Positions 49,516 through 62,324 of a stretch of 64,000 nt of DNA are shown one piece after another. Position numbers and translations under genes: made by a program. Under the pieces are notes generated by a model. That model had not been told where the DNA came from. It ran no database searches and was given only the letters and a program-made list of their open reading frames with translations. The stretch spans positions 15,847,703 through 15,911,702 of the forward strand of contig NC_079893.1 in the NCBI RefSeq assembly GCF_024868665.1, in the 5' to 3' direction. The stretch comes from Triplophysa rosa (lineage: Eukaryota; Chordata; Actinopteri; Cypriniformes; Nemacheilidae). The first letter of the stretch is position 1; every line of letters starts with the position of its first letter.

Positions 49516-52289
49516 TTTGCAGAAGGGAGCGCAAAATAATCTCTGGGGAATGCGGAAGTTTTCTGAGGTAACGAAAAATATTCTTGGGGAAACGCAAAAG
49601 TTTTGCAAAGGAACGCACTTATTTACGCAAATATTTAAAATATTTTCACTCCCTTTCCTATTTTTCCACCACCTCCGTTAGTGGCTCAGTACCGCGTCGC
49701 ATCTGTTTTGACAATGTGAGATAACATCGGACATAAAGAAAGACTTGCACATCAAAATTATACTAGGCTAACTGTAAAGTTTTAAGATAAACGCTTTCAA
49801 TATGAGAGGATCCGCACGCATCTTGCATCTCTGTACATGTCTTCATTGAACACTGTGTGGCGCGCTTGAGAATGCATGGATTTTTCAGATAAAAATTACA
49901 TTTTAGTTTTATGAAATTTGTACAAATAATGTGTTTTGTTTTAGCATGATAATTTGACAAAAAAATAATTTTGTGTTTTAAGTTGTCTAGTTTTAATGAA
50001 AAACCAGGGGACCCCCAAGTTCACTATTTTAGACCTCATGAGAGGTTCCTTAAGGCTTATGAGGGGTCCGGGACCACCCCAGCCCCCCCTCAATTCAAAC
50101 CCTGGTTCAATGTCCCGGTCAAACAAAGCTTTATGATCTTGAAACTTCAGGTTCCAGGCTAAAACGACATCACGCAGTCACGCACAAACAAAATGTCTTG
50201 AATCAAACTATGTGTTGGTTGTTCGATGCATCAAACACGAGACGATTAAGTGCTAATCCCGATCGACAGGGCCGTGCGGCTCAGAACTTCCAGACTCAGG
50301 TTTTGCGTGATAAGCAAGCCTATGGACCGATACCCCAGCGCAATACAGCAGGCATGAGCAATACAGCAGAAATGGTCAGAGTTTATATCAAAGTCTCGAG
50401 CAGGCAAAACTTTGCGCCTTAAGACTCCATGATGAGGCAGAGGCAGGGCATATGATTCACTCATCGACAAGACGTCCAGACGACAGCACATGGTCATGCA
50501 CGGTTAATTTGACTTGAAACAGCCATCTGCAGATGCAATACGCTGAGTCCCCGTGGGGTACAAGCTGACCGCAGCTCGCCAAGTAAACACGGCGTAGTTG
50601 CTGAGTTGTTTTACTGTAAATAAAAGTTGACTTATTTCCCTTTTCACTTTCTTCGAGTTCAATTCGGAGTCAGTAGTCCACATAAAACGTAAAACACCAG
50701 AGACAAAATAAAACAATAAAAACAAAGACACGTTCTGACACTAGCAAACTATCGAGCCGCCATCTTGAATTGGTTAATCCCCCAATGGGTAACAGATCCC
50801 CCCGAGTAACATGTAACTGTCATGGATCTTCTCCGGAAAAACGCACAGTGCTTCAAGCGCTCTCACGCGCCACCAGCTGGTCATTTTCATAAGAGCACCA
50901 GGTATAATTTCAACTGGCTAAAAACGCTTTGGTGGACACAGTTTAATTTATTGATTTATTGGTAAGCATATACCCATTTATGCATTTATGCAAAGATGTT
51001 GCCAAACCAGAGAATGAAGTCCATAGGATTCCAGCATTCCTAGATACATAATTTGCATAGCTGTAGTGCAGAGGCGGAGATTATGCTAATTATGAATGAC
51101 CGTGGATGCGCGCCCTGTTTACGAGTGATTGGAATTCATTAACATAAACACATTTCCCTATCAAATCTGACTTTTACAAAGTATTTGTAAATCCGGAGGA
51201 AAGTTTTCGGAAGGTCCGTTTTACGCGCAAATTACTCGAAATTTACACATATATTTACAAATGTGTCATGAATGAGGCCCATTGTGTTTAAATATAACAG
51301 TGAGTTTCTACTGGTGTGGAGCAGTGCCAGTGTTTTTAGTGAATTCCTATGAAAGTTGAGCTTCAAATTCCAAAATAACCAATCAAAAAGGGAAAAAATA
51401 TTTTATAAAAAAATCAGGGCTTGACATACGCATTGTCATGTGGTTGTCCTTCGGACAAGTAAATTTGTTATCCAAGAATAATTAACTTCGGGTACCAGGA
51501 TTATGTGCGAGACAGTACTAAGAAGATAAGATATACAACCAGCGCCACTTCGAATTTCATTCAACACTTCAAATCCCACAAAATATTGTAAGTGACGAAG
51601 TCAGTCCCACTGTTTTCAGCTAGGCTAACGCTAATGTCTTGGTCATTTTAAGAGTTGATCAAAATAATCCAAGGCACTCAAATATTATTGAAGAAATATA
51701 AGAAGCCTTTATTTCATCATGGCTTTAATATTTTAAAAACGGGTGACACAAGTACTGCACAACTAGGCATCGCAGCTAATGAGCCTTCCTCAGGGTGTGA
51801 GCAACCTGGTCACGCTGTAAGTGACAGGACAAGCAAGAGAGAGAATACTATATATTATACAAGGAGAACGTATCTCACCCAATATTATATATCTTTGATT
51901 ATATGCCTTTTTGACGTGTGGATGTTGATTTGTATATCTCTGTTCATTTATGATTTTGTTGATTTGTATTTATTTATTTATTTTCGATTTAATTCTATAT
52001 TGGGTGAGATAAGTTCTCTTTGTATTATTTGAATTATGTTTCATATTGATATAGCTGTACCTAAATACTTTTCATGCTTTAATGTTGGCCTAATTTCAGT
52101 TACATTTACATTTTTGGCTATGTAGTTTTAATTTTTATTTATTTTTAGATTTTTATTGTATTAACAACTCAGCTGTATGTGGACACCTTTTGAGTAGAAA
52201 TGCATATTGCATTTTTTTTGTTGCAAATAAAACTCCCATACTCCTTAACTACTGTAGTTGTAACTTATTTTATTATACATTTAGTTAAA
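49516..52289. other. No gene; repeat relics
   Basis: 49520-49620 contains TGGGGAA(A/T)GC.AAGTTTT repeats; elsewhere AT-rich DNA with short random frames. Confidence 0.4.
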
Positions 52290-52482
52290 TCATCAAACAT
52301 TTGTATGACTTGCCAGTGACTTGCTTGACCCACACTACGACTTGGCTTGAATTGCTTGACATAAAGCAGTGACTTGACTTGCTTGATTCTCACAGAAATT
52401 GACTTGGACTTGCTTGAGACTTGAAGGTTAAGACTCGAGACTTACTTGTGACTTGCACATGTGTGACTTACTCCCACCTCTG
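52290..52482 (-). mobile_element. hAT-like element end with GACTTG sub-repeats
   Basis: Iterated GACTTGCTTGA / GACTTGACTTG ends in ACTCCCACCTCTG, minus sense CAGAGGTGGGAGTAAGTC, a hAT-type terminus. Left end not defined. Confidence 0.5.
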
Positions 52483-52683
52483 CTTGAGTGTCATCGTTAG
52501 TAGGACCCAAACCACTCCCTAGCAACCTAACATAGTTAGCATAGCAACCGTTGATCAAGACCTACATCTCTACATCAGAAGATTGTATGGACATGGAAGT
52601 GGGCTCTTTTAACTCATGTTAGCGAACCGGAACAAAAATTATATGTGTGTACTATATGTGCATGTGTGTGTAAGCATGCATAG

Positions 52684-53467
52684 TAGGGCTGTGTATTGGC
52701 AAGTGCCTCCCGATACGATACATACCTGTATCATGATAGATGGGTCACGATACAATATATTGCTATATATTTCGATACGATACACATTTGCGATATATTG
52801 CAATACTTTAAATAGAAAATGTAAAAAGTAGAGCTAGAAATACAACATGCTGTGCACCACCAGGGGGTTTCTGCAAGGATAAGTGTAAAAACATCCCTTA
52901 CCTCTGCAGAGTGGCCATGATGTGCGATGCATGGACCTTTAGATCAGAGCTTTGGGTTCTCAAACTGTGGATTGCGCCCCTCAAGTGGGTAGCACAGGGG
53001 AATAAGGTGGGTCACGCAAGTCACTTGGCTGTTGTGGTGTAATACAGTTAAAACAATGAACATGGGCAGTATAAAACCCCTGGTTCATCCGTGCTGTAAA
53101 TGCGCTGGTGTCACATCCGTGAAAGCACAATAAATGTCATTGTTACTTTTCTTAGTAAACTTTTTGTCTAATGCACTGCAGTAGCCAAGTGACTTGTGTC
53201 ATGAGTTGCGAAGCCTACAAACAGCATTATTTTATATAGCTCATTACTCCATTACTTATTTTGAAAACCAAAGCACACCCACACATCAGCTCTGAGAGCT
53301 CGAAGCATTCTTATATTTTTCGCCATGCTCGCTTCCACTTACTTTTGGCCATATGTATACGACATGATTAAAAAAAATTAGTAGATAGTAGAGGTATCAC
53401 TATCGATACACTATCGAAAAAAAATTATTGCGATAGTTACATGTATCAATAGTTTTGCACAGCCCTA
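52684..53467. mobile_element. 784-bp hAT element, ATGCATAG target duplication
   Basis: Ends TAGGGCTGTGTATTGG and ...TTTTGCACAGCCCTA, with perfect 8-bp duplications ATGCATAG (52676-52683, 53468-53475). Subterminal ATCGATAC / CGATACGATAC motifs recur. No transposase frame, so non-autonomous. Confidence 0.9.
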
Positions 53468-53969
53468 ATGCATAGTCTGTATGAAGCAATACTGACCATC
53501 TCTGTCACTTTTCTGGGTGTGGGGGACTATCGTCCATCGTGGGTGTATTAAGGGCTCAACATACTACATTCGAAATTGAAAAACGACTGTCTGTGACCTG
53601 ATTTCGAACAAAATCTGGTCCAAACGACAATTCGTTTCACTAGTTCGCCGCAGCAAACCAAACAGAACTTTCCGGGAAAGTCATGTTTCATGAAAATCTG
53701 ACTTTTTCAATGTTTAAGTGCTATAATCGGGTGTCTGGTGCATCTACCAACTCAGAAAACTTGAAAAATGACAATCTAGTAACTTTGTTTACGTGAGCCT
53801 ATCTCTGCAAGCCTGTGAGAAAACAAGCCGTTCAGATTTCGCTCGCTTTCTGACGTAGATAGTCGTTCTTATTGTAATATTACCGCCCCCTTTTCTGAAC
53901 GTGTCCACCCATGGCGCTGCCGCCATTTTTGTTTTCGCAAGCGACATATGTGAATTAGTTCCGACACCA

Positions 53970-54127
53970 TGGCAAAAGTAAGCAAAGCATGCTAAGTGTT
54001 CTGTTGTTGGCTGCACAGAGCAGCACAGAACACTGTTCCCAGCCTGACAGGAGAGCAATGGATTTATTTTGTTTTCAATGGAAATCCACCAGACTGAACG
54101 AGGCAAAGCTGCAAATAAAGACATTGT
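53970..54127 (+). pseudogene. THAP-like first exon, degenerate
   Basis: After ATGGCAAAAGTAAGC, a frame reads CSVVGCTEQHRTLFPA and then, shifted, LTGEQWIYFVFNGNPP, ending at a donor ATT|GTAAGT. A C..GC...H..LF start and WI.F.F.GN resemble THAP domains, but two stops and a frameshift break it. Tentative. Confidence 0.35.
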
Positions 54128-54218
54128 AAGTACCGTTATTTTTTAAGTAAGACCTCAGGGACCTGTGGCAACTTAAAAGCACGGAGGGCCAGTCAAGGCC
54201 CTCCGTGCTAGGATCTCA

Positions 54219-55348
54219 GTGATCCTCAACTGCACACCTAACCCAGTGCCTCCACCCTCCGTCGCCGCCGAGCCGTGGGGGAAAAGACCGAGGCAGCCAC
54301 GTGCTGTAGGCCCCTCTAATGAACGCATGTCGACCTCTGTCCCGCATGCTCATCATTTAAGAGGACCGCCAGTGTCCTACGATGAGCCCAGCCTGTGCCC
54401 CGTGGAGGATGCGCAGGATATGGTGTCGTTTGGAGCTGCGGCGGGAGACGGTGACGACAGTGATAGAGCCACGCCATCTGCGGCTTCTGGTTCGGATGAT
54501 TGGCCGTCCCACTGCACTGAAGCACGTGAGTCTCCAGCCCCGGTTGAAGAAGAGCTGGCGAGAATCCTCACCGAAGCTGTTCAAAACTTGGGGCTCGAAT
54601 GGTCACCCCCTGAACAACCGGCCAAGAACAGATTGGACATGCAGTTTCTGCAGTCGGGTCGCCAGGCTGCCCCACCCCAGACACCCGCGCCTTTCTTTCC
54701 TGAGGTACATGACGAGATCTCACGCTCGTGGTGCTGCCCCTATTCTACCCGGATCCAACCGGCGGGATCGCGCATGTTTTATTCCGTCGACGGGCAGCTG
54801 GACAAGCAGCATCGGCGGTTCACACAATGGTGGTTCTCCAGGCTTTTCAAGCCAGGATGCTCCAGACACTGGATGAAGAGGGGCAGGACTCAGATTCCTT
54901 CAAGAAGCTGCGCTCTGCTACCGACTTGGCGCTCAGAGCTACAAAAATGACGGCCCAGGACATTGGTCACTGTATGGGCAGCCTGATCACGCTGCAGAGG
55001 CACCTCTGGCTGACGCTGACGGAGTCTGAAAATGCCCAGCTGCTAGATGCATCCATTTCTCCGCAAGGCTTATTCGGCGATGCGGTGGGCTCCTTTTCGG
55101 AGAAGTTCATGGAGGCTCAGAAGCAGTCGAAAGCCCTAAGCCATTTCCTGCCTAAGAGAGAGCGGCCGGCTGCAGTCCCGCCGCGATCCAGATCTTCGTC
55201 TGCACAGCGCTTTAAGCGGCACGAAAGACCGCCTTATGTTCATCATGCTGGCGTGAGGACAGATTCAGAGCCGGCTGTGAGACCGAAGGCAAGACAGATG
55301 GGGCCCCATCCTTCGAAACCAGTGCCGGACCCACAGCAGCGTTCCTGA
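54219..55348 (+). pseudogene. DIRS-type Gag
   Basis: Frame 1 (to about 54780) has an acidic N-terminus and PAPFFPEVHDEISRSW. Frame 2 continues GQAASAVHTMVVLQAFQARM, KLRSATDLALRATKMTAQ, LQRHLWLTLTESENAQLL and FMEAQKQSKALSHFLPKR, then a basic tail. Compared with the copy at 15 kb the section equivalent to VPQVERAVAVHLC is missing, so a deletion explains the frame change. Confidence 0.7.
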
Positions 55349-55699
55349 TGGGAGTGGTTCGAGGAGGAAGCGGCCGCTCGGAGAAGCGACCGCGGAGCCG
55401 TCGCACAAGAAAGTTCGTCTTGCTGTGTTAAATCCGTCTGTTCCCTTGCATGCCGCAGGCGACAGCGAGAAATGTTTGATGTGTTATATGCCAATAAAGT
55501 TTGCAAAAAAGATCAAACCAAACAATGTTCACATTCAGAGCTCTTTTCCTCCTCATTGTCTTTTCCCATTACGAGATGTAAGCGGAGTCCCGCTCTCAAG
55601 CGGCGTTCCGCAGGGCACGAGCCCAGCGTGCTGTCTCGGTCTGAACGCGAGTACTCCCTCGGCACACGCCGATGGACCAGCTGGTGTAGAGGACAGCAG

Positions 55700-56052
55700 C
55701 CTAACCAGTCGGATGGTCAACCACTCTCTGTTATCAGACGGCGGCCTGTTCCGGACGTGTCACATCACGCTTCAACCCCTCTCGCACTACGCGGACGCGT
55801 GGCGCATGCTTCCAGGAGTGTCGGAATGGGTAAAGTGCACGGTCATAAGTGGGTATACACTTCAATTTGCACGCAGACCACCCCGTTTCAGCGGTGTAAT
55901 GATGTCAGACGTGCCGGACAAGGAAGCGCCAATTTTACGAGCAGAGATTCATTCTCTCCCAGAGAAACAGGCGATAGAAGAAGTTCCCGCGGAGGATGTG
56001 GAGAGCGGTCTTTACAGCCGCTACTTCTGTCGTGGCGAAAAGTCGGTCAGCC
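55700..56052 (+). pseudogene. DIRS-type reverse transcriptase N-terminus
   Basis: Reads LSHYADAWRMLPGVSEWV, GYTLQFARRPPRFSGVMMSD and LRAEIHSLPEKQAIEEVP, SGLYSRYFC, the conserved entry to DIRS RT. It stops before the catalytic motifs because the next element interrupts it. Confidence 0.65.
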
Positions 56053-56608
56053 AATGTTGAAAGAATTCACGAAGACCAGAGAGCCAGGTTTCCAGAGGTT
56101 TCAATCTTTATTTGCTCGAGCAAGCAAAGTGAGACACACAGAGTTCATCTGTAGATGCCCAACGAATACATGTCTGACTCCATCTTTTATACATTGTTCT
56201 CAAGTTGTTATCACAGTTCAAACCAATCAGGTTTTACCTGCCCTCATCTTCTACCAACCAGTTTTTACATGACATCACTTATTTTTATTAGTCCATCCCC
56301 TTATGCCTCGTTACAGTTATATTTCATCCTGCACTTGCTATAGTTATATTTCCGGCCTACCATATTAAGATCTCCGGCCTACCATATTAAGATTTAATTG
56401 TAGGGAGCGCTCTCAATAACACATACGTATATCATGTGCTCTTTATCTTGACACCTTTCCGGGGGCTTTCGGACGTCTCAATAACACATACGTATATCAT
56501 GTGTAATAACACATACGTATATCATGTGCAATAACACATACGTATATCATGTGCTCTTTATCTTGACACCTTTCCGGGGGCTTTCGGACGTCTCAATAAC
56601 ACATACGT

Positions 56609-57906
56609 ATGAGGGGCCGTATAAGCCGAAATTCATTCTAGCACTCTCACACACTCACATTCTCCTCTCACACACTCACATTCTCCTTTCACACACATAC
56701 ATTTTCCCTCTCACACACTCACATTCTCCTTTCACACACATACATTTTCCCTCTCACACACTCACAAATAATGTGGTCGGACCGCGGAGTCGAACTCCTG
56801 TCGTTAAAAGCGAGACTGCGCTGCTGCCGCGCACGTGGTCCACTCCTCTACCAAGGCTGACAACTTACAACCATGAACGTACACAGAGTCATGAACGTAA
56901 ACACTCTCAAAAAGATGCCGTTTGTGCACCTATGATAAACGAAAAGGAGGAAAAGCGTGCCCAATGGAAAAATATCACACAATGAAAGTCTAAACATGAT
57001 TCGCAATAAAGTTAAAAACAGGAAACGTTATTCAGATCGACATTCTACTACACAGGTCTTACTGTTCATTGGAGGGGCTGGACTGTGTAGAAAAGGCGCT
57101 GCTGATTTTAATATTATAGAAAACGCCGCATTTTACGGCGTCTTTGATACACGGAAGCGCCGTCTGCATGACCTGCCTTCCGTTTCCATCATACACCTTC
57201 CGTTTTCACTATACTCTCTCACACATACATGCATTCTTCTCTTACATACATATATTTTCTTCTTACATACATTTATAATTTTTAATACTAAATGTATACT
57301 TTGAATACGTTTACATAAGAGCAAAATGTATAAATGTGTGCGTAAAAATATATGAATATAAGAGAAAAACGTTAGAATGTGCGCGTTAAAATATGTGAGC
57401 ACAAGAGGAAAAATGTATGTGTGTGGAAGGAGAATGTGAGTGTGTGTGAAAGGAGAATGTGAGTGTGAAAGGAGAAAAATGTATGTGTGTGAGAGGAAAA
57501 ATGTATGTGTGAGGATGTAGGGTGAAGGAGAATGAGTAGAATGTACGGTGTGAGAGGAAAAATGTACGTGTGTGAGAGGAAAAATGTACGTGTGTGAGAT
57601 GGAAAATGTACGTGTGTGAGAGGAAAAATGTGGGTAAGTTGAGTGTGTGAAAGGAGAATGTGAGTGTGTGAGAGGAGAAATGTATGGGAAAGAGAATGTG
57701 TGTAGAGGAAGACGGTGTGAAGGAATGTACTGTGTGAAAAAATGACGTGGAGAGGAAAATGTATGTGTGTCGAAAGGAGAATGTGAGTGTGGAAAGAGAT
57801 GAGGGAGGGAAAATGTATGTGTGTGAAAGGAGAATGTGAGTGTGTGAGAGGAGAATGTGAGTGTGTGAGAGTGCTAGAATGAATTTCGGCTTGTACGGCC
57901 CCTCAT
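56609..57906. mobile_element. 1.3-kb foldback element nested in the LTR, 8-bp duplication
   Basis: Left ATGAGGGGCCGTATAAGCCG and right, inverted, ATGAGGGGCCGTACAAGCCG start long inverted arms (about 55 bp plus CACACTCACATTCTCC minisatellites). ACATACGT lies on each side (56601-56608, 57907-57914), though the host site is itself repeated and palindromic. Between the arms are a tRNA-like piece and CACAC-rich arrays, no transposase. Confidence 0.65.
56769..56862 (-). other. tRNA-like segment (possible SINE head)
   Basis: Minus sense contains a box-A-like TTGGTAGAGGAGTGG, a loop CTTTTAA flanked by TCG/CGA, and a box-B-like GGAGTTCGACTCC. The spacing between boxes is longer than in a normal tRNA and the acceptor ends pair poorly, so not a functional tRNA gene. 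Confidence 0.35.
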
Positions 57907-58367
57907 ACATACGTATATCATGTGCAATAACACATACGTATATCATGTGCAATAACACATACGTATATCATAGTGCTTTTATCTTGACACCTTATCCGGG
58001 GGCTTTCGGACGATACATTGATTTAACCTTGGTTTTATTAAAAATGAACTCATGGTTTAGTGTGATAATGATAAACAACCCAGCGTTCTTAATAAACTCT
58101 CTCTACAAAAGTGTGTGTGGTGTACGTGCAGTTCCTGTCATTAGTTGTGATAAGATATTTGGTGTGTACGCAGGTGTTCAAGTGTTCAAACTCATACATG
58201 AGGCCCATAGCCCTTGTTACAATCAGAGAAGTATATGAACTCTATAACTTCCTTTAAATGTATTCTTTAATAAGAAAGCTATTTTATATAAGAAAACTCA
58301 GTAATATATTTAGAATATAAGAAAAGTCAATAATATGTCTAGAAAAACCACCAATAATCCCCCCTTT

Positions 58368-60470
58368 GAGGCTGACAAGCCTCACACTCCAATCAGGTGT
58401 TAACCATAAACATAGGATTTAACTAGTAAATTAAAATACAAAAAGATCTATTAATATTAAAAATGTTGATAGTGCAAATCTAGTTTCAAGCGAATACCCC
58501 TAAAGTTATAGAAACTGTCATTCTCATTAGCTATCATCCATAAGCTTGCAAGCATAGGGTTGCGTAAGAATTCCAATCAAACTAATGCAGAATGAAGATG
58601 TACATTTGAGCTGGATGTGCAGGCTTGAGTATCACAATCTGCCATACTATTTTCACGCACAACATTCTAGGGTTACAATGTGAAGGGAACACAGATGCGG
58701 CATCGGCATGATCAGATAGAGAATGCCCTGTTCAACTGAAGAGCACGACTGAAATACCACTCGTTAAAGAGTACACAATTTGCCACAACGACATTGAGAG
58801 AGGGCTACAACAAGCCACCTACCACCCTCAAAGGAAAGATATTTGCAAGTCACATGCAGTTGAGACTGAAAATTTGCATATCTCGATTCTGAGCTCAATG
58901 GCAAATTGACTGACTGGACATCATGCCTTGACCACTTGCAGTGGTGTATGGTTGGGTTCTTGCACCTTAGGCTATCAATGATGTTAAATGCACGCTATGA
59001 GCATGTTTTGATGTCCATCCTTATACCAATGTACCATCAATGCTACTTCGAGGATATCACGCACAAGTGAATCATTCATTGGTCTGACATCATGATTCAC
59101 TGTACTAGTGCCCAAGTCACCAGCTCACCGAGACATCTTGGGTTGCGGGAGCTTCGTGCCTGAGCACATCTGCAATTTCTAATATGGGCAATCTAAAGGC
59201 TAGCCCTTGTTAATCAATGCCACTAGATAACATTGAGGCGAGGCAAACACCGTATAGAGTGTCATAATCCTGTGGTATAAAAACCTTACTCTAAAATAAA
59301 ATGCAATAATAACAAGTCCGCAATGTAGCATCATAATTTTTCATGATTGGTGAACAATCACTCATTGATCCAGTCCCAGTTAAAAGTTCTGAGGTACCTC
59401 AGATTTGGTCAAGTTTCAACATAAATGAATGTTTTCATCCTTCTGATGAGATGTCCATCCGTGTCGTTCTCTGGAATATAAGTGCAACAAGTTTCTCGAT
59501 GACAGCACAAACTCCTCCTTTCGCTGCTGTCAATTGATCCAATACCAAGCGATCTTGCAACACAGTCAATCGTAGTCCACGTAGCTCCTCCTTGATGCTT
59601 TCATGACGATGTTCGCGGTATTCAGGAACGATGTAATTCAAATCTGGTGATCTCAACTTCATTCATCAAGAGCTCATCCCACATAGGACTAAAAGCAGCT
59701 GAAACTTTCTCAGCCACTGTCCAGATGTGATGATTCTATGGCACGGGCTATTAGATAAGAAATCAAACAGTCCTCTGCGTGTCCTCTGTTGTCGTGTAAT
59801 CGTTTCATGTGGTATGATGATCGCTCCACCATGTAGTTGTACAAAGAACACAGTCCTGTCCATTCTCTAGGTAATGTAGGTATACTCTGTATCCACAAGC
59901 CAGTAATGTTCTTGCAACACTCCAGCTCCTTGTCCATCTGGTATGTGTAGTGAAGACAAGCCGCTACACACTGATTCTTGGTCCGTTCAGCGCAAGATAA
60001 GAACTCAAGTGCCATTATTGTTTGTGTCAAATTAGGTTGGTTCCATTCATTACATCCACTTTTAAAGGATATATTAATGCTGTCATCCTCAGACATGTCA
60101 GACACTTCTGTCGGGTAGTCTGATTAGTTGTAACTCCATTATGAACAGTAGAGCACTTTACCTTGGAATCTTTCCCACACGATGTAGTCCCTTGGATCTT
60201 TCGTAGCACCCAACTTGTCTGGTAGTGTCGAACTGTAGCCACTTGACCAAACACACGGTTGATAATCTTCACCTTTTCAATGGTTTCATTGCATGTTGTC
60301 TGAAATACAAAGTGTCAGATGCTGTGAAGGACGCTGCTGCTACTGCTACTGAGCCAAGTTCTCCACTGTGTCTGGGTCCTGATGAGGCCACAATCTCCTG
60401 CCGCTGTGCTATGAGGAAACTGTGCACAGACATAACAGTTCCTTGGTTGTTGATTCTCACGTGTGGTTAG
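58368..60470 (-). pseudogene. Endogenous retrovirus env, broken
   Basis: Minus frames at 60460-59435 form a retroviral envelope remnant. The transmembrane subunit is recognised by LQDRLVLDQLTAAKGGVC near 59500, a heptad-repeat plus immunosuppressive-type motif of the class with a following CX6CC. Surface-subunit frames are at 60105-59710 and 60272-60027. At least three frame breaks, one right after the GGVC cysteine, prevent a complete product. No pol or gag was recognised upstream to 61.6 kb. Gamma- or epsilon-like by motif; genus not assigned. Confidence 0.6.
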
Positions 60471-62324
60471 TCAATTTCCACCACAGGTTGTCTGCATAAT
60501 GGTTGGAGATCCTCCTTATGGTCCATCCAGGTGTCCAAGGATCTGTTCAAGAGTTCATCAGATGTCTTTTTTGTCTATTCTGTATTGGCTGTGGTGTCCA
60601 GTGTAATTCACAGCATCAAAACTTTCTGGATCAAAAAAGTCATTGGTGTGTTTGAAACAATGTGTCTTTCGTATGTTGACTTCAGTTTTCCTGGAATGAT
60701 GATCTTCTTCTGATAGTAAAAGTCACTCAGGTTTCAAAGTTGTTTTCACCATCTTTTGTCGACTCATCATGTTGTGAAGTAGTTTGATTAGAGGTATCTT
60801 TGGTCTTGTTTTCGTTTATCGTGTTTTGATACAGAATCAGTGGCAGACACATGCTGTAAAAAACTTGTCATCATTCGTTCTTGCTGTAGTTGATGTTTCA
60901 TGATCACACAATGTCTTTAATTCAAAACGTTAAGGTTGTAGTAATCTCCAGGTAGTACAATCAAACTTGGTACGCTGTAGAGTTATATGTCCTGTAGCTC
61001 TATCAAGCACTGGTCAAATGTGTTGGTCTTGTATGCCCAACCACTGAGCTTGTTCCCAAGATGGTTATAGAGAACTGATGTTGTTCTGCTACTTTAGCAA
61101 ATGCGGTTGCTAAGATGCTGTTGTTCTGTTGTCCTCTGTCCAAGGAGCTTGTTCCAATGCATATGGATCAAACGGAAATCGTCTGGAATCTGGAGTCTTT
61201 AACTCTCGTTGGCTGTGATCATCTATTGTCCAAGGCACTGCTCGTAGATGAAAGGTGAGCCTAATTCTCTGAAGATATTAGTTCTTTGGAGTTATTTTCT
61301 GTTGTCAAGATGGATTTTCGATGTGGTCGTGAAGGCTTGTCAAGATGCTTGGATTTTTCGTGTCGTGTTGCCTTGTGCACGCCCAGGGAGCCACACTCCA
61401 GCTGGCCCAGATGGCAGTCGTCTGGGTGACGCTGTCTTCAGATTTAACAGCCACTGGCCCTGTACCGTTGGTGCCACCACTTGTAGATCTGCTGCTATGT
61501 AGATCAGGTTCAGCAGCTCAGTTGGTTGGCAGCTTCTCGGAATCTGAGCACCAGGTGTACTCGCATAACAGTTTTGATTATATCAATAAAATAATAAATA
61601 AAAATACATTTTATATATTTTAGATGCAAAAGCATTAAACAAAACAAAACAAAACAAAACATCTAGCTGTCTGCCTTACCAATTCTATGACGCTATCTAT
61701 ACTAGTCCCCATGTGTGAGTATACAATTATACGCTGCCTCCCTTACTATCCAAAAACAGAGCGAACAGCAAAAGAAAATGCATCAAAAGAAAATGACAGC
61801 CCTTTTATATCCATTCTTAGTGTCAAAATGTCAGGGATAAAGTTCAATAAATGTCTGAACATAAAAGAAAAATCTATTTTAATTGTGTTGTATTGACATA
61901 TTTAAATTAGATAAGATTTGTCAAGTATCAAAATCCCTTTTGTTTTGTAAGTGCGTCAGTGATCAAGCATTACACAGACACTTTGTTTTCTGCAAATAAC
62001 CAGTTTTTGTCTGATTTTCCAAGTTATTTTACTTCAAGGGGGTTTCCAATTGAATGAATTGCATTCATTAAAAAATAATTAAATAATTATTATATTATTA
62101 TTTTGAGTTACAAACAAATATAAATTCAAAACCAGACTTAATTTCATTTTCATCCTTAATCTTATTAGGCATATTTCATGGTTGAACAACTGAATCCAGA
62201 TCAACCAGATCCTCACACTCTGGAAGAATATTTCAGTGCTTAATAAATATCACCAAAATAAACAGCTATATGAACTTAATAAAATATTTTAAAAGCTATT
62301 TAAGTGATTTTCCAGTAGGAGTAA
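60471..62324. other. Probable continuation of the retroviral insertion, then AT-rich DNA
   Basis: 60471-61560 has the same base composition as env but no recognisable gene. A (AAAAC)n run is at 61636-61660. The rest is AT-rich. Confidence 0.3.

Larger units (their letters stand above)
54180..56052 (+). mobile_element. DIRS-type element, gag plus RT start
   Basis: Plus-strand gag (54219-55348) is followed by the beginning of RT (55730-56050), cut off at 56054 by the retroviral LTR. No recombinase or terminal repeat lies to the right in the window. Confidence 0.75.
56055..58353 (-). mobile_element. Endogenous retrovirus 3' LTR, invaded by a foldback element
   Basis: On the minus strand the LTR starts just after a polypurine tract (complement 58355-58367) and ends ..TTCAACA at 56055. 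Net of the nested insertion it is about 1 kb. It has a tandem block TTGACACCTT.CCGGGGGC and a repeated ACATACGTATATCATGTG motif (56430-56600, 57905-58015). No matching 5' LTR is in the window. Confidence 0.6.

Noticed and set aside
57133..57958. Long serine/threonine/histidine-rich frames (also 56524-56985)
   Set aside because: Low-complexity translation of CACACTCACATTC minisatellite arms of the nested element.
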